NCBI GenBank assembly: GCA_015680685.1
Contig: MNCI01001933.1
Coordinates: 184,852 to 248,851, forward strand
Source: Gnetum montanum
Taxonomy: Eukaryota; Streptophyta; Gnetopsida; Gnetales; Gnetaceae
Length of the DNA stretch: 64,000 nucleotides
Reading direction: 5' to 3'
The notes below the pieces were generated by a model. That model was not told the DNA's origin. It saw only the letters and a program-made list of their open reading frames with translations, and did no database searches. Below are positions 56,356 to 64,000 of this stretch, piece after piece. Each line of letters opens with the position of its first letter. Position 1 is the stretch's first letter. Position numbers and translations under genes: made by a program.

Positions 56356-57219
56356 GTAACTTAGTCTATATAGTCCCTCTAGCATGTTTCTTGAAAAAAA
56401 AATAAAATTTTACCAAAATGCTTAGAAACAATTCTATAGAAATCTACTCCTAGTTTTTGTTAGAGAGAAAGATCCACAAGAAAATTAGAAATAGAGTGAG
56501 ATTCAATGGATTTTAAAAGAGAAGAAGAAAGAAAGTAGATTTGTGTGAAATCTCAAACATTTAAGCAAGATAAAATGAACATAAGCAAACACTTCGAAAT
56601 AAAGCTATTCCATTTCAACCTAAACTATTACAAATTATTCAAACCTTGTGAGCTCAACAAGTAATTTCATAAAAGATACTCTTATTAACCTACCAAAATG
56701 TTTTGTAAAAAACAAAATACAAGCTATTGTATGACTAGTTAATAGTTGTTAAGAATTGCAATAATAGAGATATTAGAAAAGGTATAACAATTTCAAGATT
56801 GAACATGAAGGAAAAACTTTAAAATTGAAGCTATTTTAGATTAGCTCAAAATATCAAAGATTTTCTAAACCCTCTAGACTCTAACAAGCAATTTCATAAA
56901 GACATTATTATTAAATTTCTCAAGATGCTTTTCAAAAAATATAAGCTCCTACATGGCTAACCAATAGAAGTTTAGAATTGCAAGAAAATAAAGCTATAAG
57001 AACAAGCACAAAATTCCAATATTAAATGCCAAGCACAGTACTATTTAAACTATAAGTTAAGCAACTAAGAAAAAAATGAGAAGAAGAATAACTCATAGGA
57101 TTTAAACAAAGTAGTTGAATTGATGTTGCAATTAGAAAGCCATTCTTAGAAGTAACCTTCAATATGTCTTAATTTTCCCCTTTCATTGTACCCTTAAAGC
57201 TCTTTTTATAGTGGCTTCT

Positions 57220-57430
57220 TAGTAGTTACAACATCATGGAAAATTAAAACTAGTTACAACCACTATGAGAATTTAGTTGCAACTACCATAGAAATTAAAT
57301 ACTATAGTTTCCAAGTGTCATGTTTAGTAGTTACAACATCATGGGAAATTAAAATCAGTTATAACCATTATGAGAATTTAGTTACAACTACCATAGAAAT
57401 TAAATTCTATAGTTGCCAAGTGTCTTGTTC
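57220..57430. repeat. Tandem duplication, 105-bp unit
   Basis: Two copies starting TAGTAGTTACAACATCATGG at 57220 and 57325, about 90% alike. Confidence 0.75.
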
Positions 57431-57639
57431 ATATAGGAAGTTGGATAACTATCCTATAAATCTTCCACATTTTGAGCTCCTTCAATGATAACCACATTTT
57501 CTTAAGAGAGCATGGTTCATTGAATTTAGTTTTAAAGCTATTTAATTTCTAACCATTGAGTAACTTCTTGTAATAGCACACTTTTTAATGATTTGATTCA
57601 ATGCACTAAGCCCCATGTGCTCTTTAATGAGGCTAAAGT

Positions 57640-58520
57640 GGCTTGATGAATGAGTTCTACATGTTGACATGGTATGTTGTTGATGTGATAGTGATAATGT
57701 GGTGTTATGTTGAGGTGGTAGAGCTAGTTCATGAAGTTGAATTTCATCTTCACGAAATAGCTATGCATGTTGACATGGCATAGTGTTGATGTCATGATGA
57801 TATCATTGAGACTATTGTGGCATATGCTGATGTGTCAAAGCTTATATCGTAGAGTTGATTTGTAGAAGAGAAATTTCACCCTTCAAACTAGCTCAAAAAG
57901 CTGACATGGCAAGAAGGTGAAGTGGCAAAGTTATCATGGCACTAATGACATGGTAGAGTGACCTTGTAGGGCTAAATTTCTTCTTCATGACTTGGTTCTA
58001 TGAGCTGACATGACACAAAAGTCATGCTAATGTGGCATATGTTGATGTGATAGAATAGATTCATGGAGCTAGTAATCATCCTTATGAGGCACCTCTAGAA
58101 GTTGATGTGGTAGCTTGTTGATACCATGATGACATGATAGAAGTTGATGTGGCAATGTTGATATGGTACACTAACTTGACCTCTTGATGATGTGGCATAT
58201 GCTGACATCATGCTAATGTTTGTAGAAGATGATGTGGTAGATGAAGTAGAATCCATCTAGATGAAAAATGTGATTCCTCTAGTTGTTAATGTGGCACTGC
58301 TAACGTCATGCTGACATGGGCAAAAGATGACATGGTATATGTTGAAAAATCATCTAGATATAAAAAATGAGCTTAATCTAGATGTTAACGTGGTAGCTTG
58401 CCACATGGTAGAATGGGTCTGTAGCGGTGGAAATCATTCTTATGAATAGGCTTGATAGTGTAGTAATGTGAAGAGAAGATGACGTGAAAAGCTAATATTT
58501 GGTAAAGCTAATGTGGAATC
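57640..58520. repeat. Array of TGAYRTGGYA-type words
   Basis: Thirty or so variants of TGATGTGGTA / TGACATGGCA at irregular 15-45-bp spacing, mixed with AGCTAATGTGG and GTTGATG. No fixed period, so it is not a simple satellite. Function unknown. Confidence 0.55.
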
Positions 58521-59559
58521 AAAAGATCAAGATGAGCTTTTAAGCACCTAAATGGTTGAATCTCATTCATATGAGAATTTGCAAACGCCCAAAAGCTCTT
58601 TATTGGACTAATTCCACAAAGCTCATGACATGTTTTTGCTCCTTATTATGTGCAATATAACAATGTAGACTTTTCATCATTCATCTAAAGTTTCCATACC
58701 AGAGCTTGATCGAAATAGCTTATGAGGTTAACGTATTTGTGCTTTGCTATTATTCAAGCCATTGTTATCATATCACTCCTAATAAGATGGAGACATTTAT
58801 AATAGTTTATGAAGCTTCCTTTCCTTTCTTTTTTAGAGCTTAAATATCTTTGTTAAGTCTTCTCTGCCTTCATAATCCCAGATCCTTATTGTAAGGAGCT
58901 AATGGTGGGACCAAAAGAAAAATAAACTATAGTTAATGTGAGTGTTAGGTTTAAAGTTGAGTGCAATGAAACTTGTTTCTCATAAGGTTTTTCATAACTA
59001 AAACAATTTCTACTTCTAATAGCCTTAGCATAGCTCATCTTGGTTTTTTATTTTTTATTTTTTATTTTTTATTTTTTTTTTGCAATTTTAGGACTTTAAT
59101 TGAATAATAGCTTATGTGCTAAAGCCAAAAAGGAATTGGAATTGAAGCATTTGTTTTAAAGTAATAAGTTAAGCTTGTTCATTCAAATAGATTTTATAAT
59201 ATGCAAAAGCTATTATTCCAAGGATCTTTTTGAGATTATTGCACAGGCATCTAGAAATGCTTAAAGGAACATAAACCATTGTTCAAGCTTTAATACCTCC
59301 ATAGGTCTTTAGCTTAGAAACCCTCTCTTCTTTTAGCATGGGATCTTCTTTCAATCTTAAGCTCTTCTTTCTTTTCAATAATAATTACTTCCAGTGCTAC
59401 AACCTTATAAAGTTTGCTCCATGACATGGCTATAAATGTAACAATAGTTAGACTATTATCTTCCTCACAACTAAGTTGGAGGGATGAGATCTTGAAAATG
59501 GAATGGGCTTGACCTTGCATTGAGGTGCTATTGTTGGTCTTGGTTCCTTGAAAGTCTTT

Positions 59560-61110
59560 GAAGGATTTGACTTGTTACATGTTTACTAGTATATGCTTCG
59601 TTGGGCTTGTTAGATAATAAATCTTCATGGTCCCAAAAGGAAAGGTTAAATGTATAATGTAAGGCCATTTCCATAATGTTTAAAACTTATTTCGTTGAGA
59701 TACAAGAATGGGTTTCTAATAGGAAATCTTGTCTCCTAGTTGAAATTCAACCCTTCTTATTTTGGTGTTATGTCATTGTTTATTGTATGCCTTATGCTCT
59801 TCATTCATCATAAGGACTATTCTTCTATTTTCATATAGCATATTGAGTATTATCAATCTTTCTTTTTATGTGAGGTTGATGTCTAAGTCTAGATCACATG
59901 CATTTGTAAGTGTACAAAGTTTAGTTTGAATGAGAAGCTTAGGTAACTTTTCGTACACTAACTCATAGGGAGGGTAGCCTATAGGAAGTTTCCATGTTGA
60001 GCAGTATGTTCATAGGGTATCATTGAGTTTAGTCCTCTAATCTTTCCTATATCTGCTAATGGTCCTTATGAGGATTCTTATGATCTTCTTATTGGTTACT
60101 TCAACTTGACCATTGGCTTAAGAGTGATAGGGTGTTGTAACTTTATGCTCTACCCCTAGATGTTGCATTCACTTTCAAAAGGCAACACCTATGAAATGAA
60201 TTTCATTATCAGAAACTAATGCGTTAGGCATACCAAACTTGTTTACCACCTATTGTTGAAAGAATTGAATTGCATTAGAGGAAGTATAGTTAATGATGTC
60301 TACAACTTCGAACCATTTGATATAGTAGTCCACGACAATTATGATGTAAGAATTTTAATTGGGAATTAGGATGATGGATCCCCATGAAGTCAATTCTCCA
60401 AAGATTAGAAGACTCTAGTGGTTAAATCCACTATTGGGGCCCTTCCATTATGGTTGTTATTCCTCCATCTCATTGGCATCGTTTGCATGAATGGAAAAAG
60501 TGATGGGCATCCCTAAAAATCATAGGCCAAAAATATCCTACCATTAGGATTTTTATGAATATTCTCCTTCCAACATAATGACCCCCACAAGGACCTTTGT
60601 GAGCATCTTGAAGAACTCATCGTTGATCTTCACTAGGTACATACCATCATATTAGGCCATCTGCACAAATTTTATAGAGGTTTTCCTCTATCTCCATGTA
60701 ATGTTTGATCTTGTGAAGAAATTGTTATTTCCTCTTATGATCCTATCCTATAGGAATCTCTTATATGAGTAGGTAGGAGAGGAATTCATCATACTAGTTT
60801 GTGATCCTTGGTGTTGAAGCTTTAGCTGCATTGGTAAAAAGTAGCTTATTTAGGAATTAATTAGATAAAGGTTATTCATCAACATTGTTATCGCATCATA
60901 ACCAAGATAAATGATTGGAAACGCATTCTTAATTTCCTTATTTTCTACCATTGTTAGATCAAATTCTTGTAAGATCACCAACCACTATACGATATGAGGA
61001 TTCACTACTGGTTTATTCATAAGGAAGTAGATGACACTATGGTTAGTGTGGATAAAAATAAAATATCAAAGTACATAGTGCCTAAATTTTTCAAGGGCAT
61101 ATACCATTAT
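59560..61110 (-). pseudogene. Integrase and RNase H of the old gypsy element
   Basis: This parallels 49.3-50.8 kb in order and strand; for example, both have TACACTAACTCATAGGGAG, then AGGAAGTTTCCA.GTTGAGCA, then TTGGCTT.. GTGATA.GGTGTTGTAA. It covers the pol tail, the integrase core, the HHCC part (about 60.6 kb) and the end of RNase H (about 61.0 kb). It has stops and small gaps throughout. It is cut off at 61110 by a copia-type LTR. Confidence 0.75.
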
Positions 61111-62038
61111 TGTTGACCTTTTAGTATGTCAAAACCTTAAGAAAAATGGAGAACATAGAATGTTTGTTGTGGATAACATGTTTTCAAGACATGAATAAGA
61201 ACTTCATAATGAGATACGAGAACTCAAAGAGATGAGATCTACAATGAGAAAACAAAGTAAACACCACATTGACAAGTTGAGAGCATGAATGAGCATGGAC
61301 CAAAAACAAAGGCTACAAACTAATTGAAGATGATCCAAGGGCTGGGAAGAAGAAAAATTAATGGGAGAAAGCCTTAGAAGATAGAACCCGAAAGTTGATA
61401 AGATGTCTCCCAAAAATAGTAGACATCTCTATCCCAGAGAAAACATTTTCCTAGAAACATCCCATAGAAGACATCCCATTTTCCAGTGAGATGTCTCTCT
61501 TGAATTGAGGCCAATCTTAGGTAGACATCTCAACTTCGAAGAAAATGTCTACACTAGCCATTAGGTAGCTGTTGCATGAATTTTGAGGATTTTTTAAAAA
61601 TTTTGAGGCTATAAGAAGATACCAAATTCTTGGAAATTATTCAAGTTCTATTCATATTAGAGTAATCATTGTTATATCTAAGTTATTATATTCTTTTTTT
61701 TCATTGTAATATCATTTTCTTGGTTGTATGCTGTATTGAGCTTCAATGACAAGGACTTGTAATTTTAGTTACACTCTTTCCTTATGTCTTTTCTTTTTCT
61801 TGTTGCCATGCGAGGTTGATGTACTTCTTGTGAGAAGGCATCCACATTGAGCTTGTTGGAACCTTTGTGTGGTTGAGTGGTTTTGTAGCATCAAAATACT
61901 TTGGAGTGAAGCTTAATTTTGTAAAGGTTGTGAGATCCTTGAAACTACATTTTGAGCTTGTTGGGACCTTGAAGGGGTTGAGCTATTTCGCAGTGACAAA
62001 AAACACTCTAGTATGGAGCTTAGAGCTTGTACAGGGTG
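61111..62038 (+). repeat. Partial copia-type LTR, first copy
   Basis: It starts TGTTGACCTTTT and matches the first 920 bp of the next LTR, ending in GAGCTTGTACAGGGTG. The rest of the LTR is missing because a second copy starts at once. This may be an older LTR interrupted by a younger element of the same family. Confidence 0.65.
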
Positions 62039-63320
62039 TGTTGACCTTTTGGTATGTCAAAATGTTATGAAAAATAGAGCATAAGGATGCTTGTGTGGTT
62101 TTCATTATAGGGTAAGAACTTGGAGCATATGGGAATTTAGGAGCAAGGACAAGGAACAAAGATTTCAAAGTACAAAGAAAATTAAAGAAAGACATCTCCA
62201 AGAAATAGTAGATGTCTTGGTTGAAGTGAAGGAAAATTAGTAAAGATGTCTCTAGGGAACAGTAGATGTCTTGGAAAAATTGATGGTTGCTTAGATGAAG
62301 ATGTCTTTGGAAAATAGTAGACATCTTTCTAGTGAGAAAGACATCTTCAGGACATAGTAGACATCTCCATAAAGATGTTTTTCTTGTGGAGAAGATGTCT
62401 TTCCAGAATGAAGGTCTAATGTAGAAAGATGTCTTAGCCTCGAAGATGATGTCTCTAGTGATCATTAGATAACCATTGCACAAATTTTGAGGTGATTTCA
62501 AAAACATATTAATTATAAGAAGAGTTCATTACATTGGAAAATGTGCAAGCATTGTGTACTTTTAAGTGTCATTATTAAGCAATCTTTGTAATCATCATTC
62601 TCTTATTATTGATCCTCATTGTACTATCTTTTGTCTATTGTAATTGGTCAAAGTGAACTATACCTTAGAGTACAAGGATTAGCAAACTTAGTTGCATTCA
62701 TTCCTTGTAATTGTTGTTCTCTTTTGTTGCACTGCAGGGTTGATGTGCTTCTTTTGGGAAGGCATCTTTCTTGAGCTTGTCGAGATCTTGTGGGATTGAG
62801 TGTTGGTGTAGCGTCACAACACTCTGGAGCAGAGCTCAAGTTGTAAAGGTTGTGGGATCCTAGAAATCATATTTCTAAGCTTATTGGGACCTTATAGGTT
62901 TGAGTGGATTTGTTGCATTGAATCACTTTGGAGTAGAGCTTAGAGCTTGTACAGGGTATGGTAACCTTCAAACCACATTTGAGAGCACAAAGTCCAGAGG
63001 TGTGCTAGCGAACTATGCTCCAAGTGTGGACTACCCAAGTTGGGGAACCATGTTAAATTTGGTGTGTGTGCCTTGTCTCAACGAATTTTTAATTGGGGGA
63101 ACTTATTCATCCCCCTCTTCTAAGTTTAATGATCCTTAGGGTATAGTATCCTTTAAATCACATTTTCATGAGAAACAAATTCCAGAGGTGTGCATAGATT
63201 TTACTCTTCGAGTGTGGAAGTATCCAAGTTGGAGTACCATGTAAAATTTGGTGTTTTTGTGTGACAAGTACAATTTCAATTGGGAAATTATTCATCCCCC
63301 TTCTAAGTTCTTGATCCTCA
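62039..63320 (+). repeat. 5' LTR of a copia-type element
   Basis: 1282 bp from TGTTGACC to GATCCTCA, directly followed by a primer site. An internal 180-bp segment is duplicated (about 62957-63137 and 63140-63315). U3 is dense in AGATGTCT and AGACATCT words. Partner LTR beyond the window. Confidence 0.7.
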
Positions 63321-63322
63321 AG

Positions 63323-63339
63323 TGGTATTAGAGCTTGGT
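63323..63339 (+). promoter_or_regulatory. Primer binding site (initiator Met tRNA type)
   Basis: TGGTATTAGAGCTTGGT, two bases after the LTR end. It is a common plant copia primer site. Confidence 0.7.
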
Positions 63340-63375
63340 ACTCTTACGTTCAGCTTCAATTTTTAAGAGTGAGCT

Positions 63376-63930
63376 ATGGATGGGACATCCTATATAAAGC
63401 CACCAATGTTCGATGGATTCAATTTTGCTTATTGAAAGGAAAGAATGCAAGGCTTCTTCAAGTCAATGGAGTTTGAGGTATGCGAGGCCATCCTTGAAGG
63501 TTACACACTGCTTGTTGATAGCACAATAAAGGTCATCAAGCCACAAAGTAAGTGGACATCAGAAGAGAGAGATAAGTTCATGTATAATGCTAAAGCAAAA
63601 AATTGTTTATATAATGCTAGATGTAAAACTATCAAAGAAATTTGGGAAACATTAGAAGCTACCTATGAGGGCACATCCATAGTTAAACAATCAAAACTCT
63701 TGCTTTTGCAAAGTTAGTACAATAAACTCAAAATGAGGGAAGGTGAAAAGATTAAAGATTATTTTTCTAGGGAAAATGATCTAGTTGTAGCAATTAGGGG
63801 TACATGCAAGGACTTGTCTGAAAGTGATGTAATAATAAAAATGATTAGAACACTACAACTAGAATTTAGAACTAAGGTCATAGCTATGGAAGAAATTAGA
63901 GATTTTTCAATCCTTAGTTACCATTAATTT
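63376..63930 (+). pseudogene. Copia-type gag, decayed
   Basis: From ATG at 63376: MDGTSYIKPPMFDGFNFAY, stop, KERMQGFFKSMEFEVCE, then a UBN2-type gag domain with AKAKNCLYNA, IWETLEATYEG and MREGEKIKDYF. The first stop stands where Trp is usual (TGG to TGA). The second, at 63715, stands in LLLLQS, stop, YNKLKMREGEKI, where Gln is likely. The frame ends at 63927 and the usual continuation is lost. The element's pol lies outside the window. Confidence 0.7.
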
Positions 63931-64000
63931 TGTTTCTATTGTGGTGTAGTTAAATTGTATACTTGTAATACTCATGCTAGCATAGTGGATGTAATACAAA

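Larger units (their letters stand above)
56356..59559 (-). mobile_element. Internal region of the old gypsy element, non-coding
   Basis: Continues the old element beyond the younger insertion and leads to its integrase. No frame survives. A 105-bp tandem duplication lies at 57220-57430, a dense array of TGACATGGCA-like words at 57640-58520, and a TTTTTTA microsatellite at 59040-59090. Confidence 0.5.

Noticed and set aside
1-64000. CRISPR arrays, bacterial operons, ribosome binding sites, rRNA or intact tRNA genes
   Set aside because: None seen; the content is plant nuclear, with splice sites, LTR elements and poly(A) inserts.

Overview
The window looks like nuclear DNA of a seed plant with a very large, retrotransposon-rich genome, and a gymnosperm is the best guess. 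It is AT-rich, has very long introns, and carries many old, nested LTR retrotransposons that decayed mainly by C-to-T / G-to-A change. No organellar or bacterial gene is present. The species cannot be fixed from the sequence alone.

Only one gene looks intact: a 7-exon minus-strand gene (17175-37301) for a 313-residue ER Qa-SNARE of the SYP81 / syntaxin-18 / Ufe1 family. All seven exons join in phase 0 with GT-AG sites. Its 15.5-kb intron 4 holds a nest of mobile DNA: a 9-kb element with 354-368-bp LTRs, inside which lie a truncated Ty3/gypsy element, a small LTR-flanked element with 78-bp LTRs, and a GC-rich poly(A)-tailed insert encoding a coiled coil and a J-domain-like segment. SINE-like copies are also present.

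Left of the gene (1-16.6 kb): the 3' end and 3' LTR of a plus-strand gypsy element (1-1706); a decayed plus-strand unit with a plant-transposon-protein-like domain, a coiled coil and a C48 (Ulp1) protease domain (1.8-4.1 kb); short tandem arrays; two decayed minus-strand units, the second a MULE/FAR1-type transposase with a SWIM zinc finger (9.5-12.5 kb); a 1.2-kb tandem repeat; a broken LRR receptor kinase (14.1-15.8 kb); and a LINE fragment.

Right of the gene (38-64 kb): an old minus-strand gypsy element. Its 3' LTR (38013-40508) is split by a subtilase fragment and a 448-bp foldback element, and its integrase/RNase H lies at 59.6-61.1 kb. A younger relative, 13,255 bp long with 944-bp LTRs and the target duplication GTCAA, sits inside it at 43096-56350. 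The younger copy carries gag, pro, RT, RNase H, integrase and a third sense-strand open frame of about 950 codons after the integrase. That frame contains many stop codons but no frameshift that I could find. The window ends in a copia-type element whose LTR is partly doubled (61111-63320), followed by its primer site and a decayed gag.

The most interesting points are the third frame with its own splice-acceptor-like start and a palindrome-plus-TATA unit upstream, the recurrence of CpG palindromes just upstream of TATA boxes in four LTR or LTR-like places, and the J-domain retro-insert.
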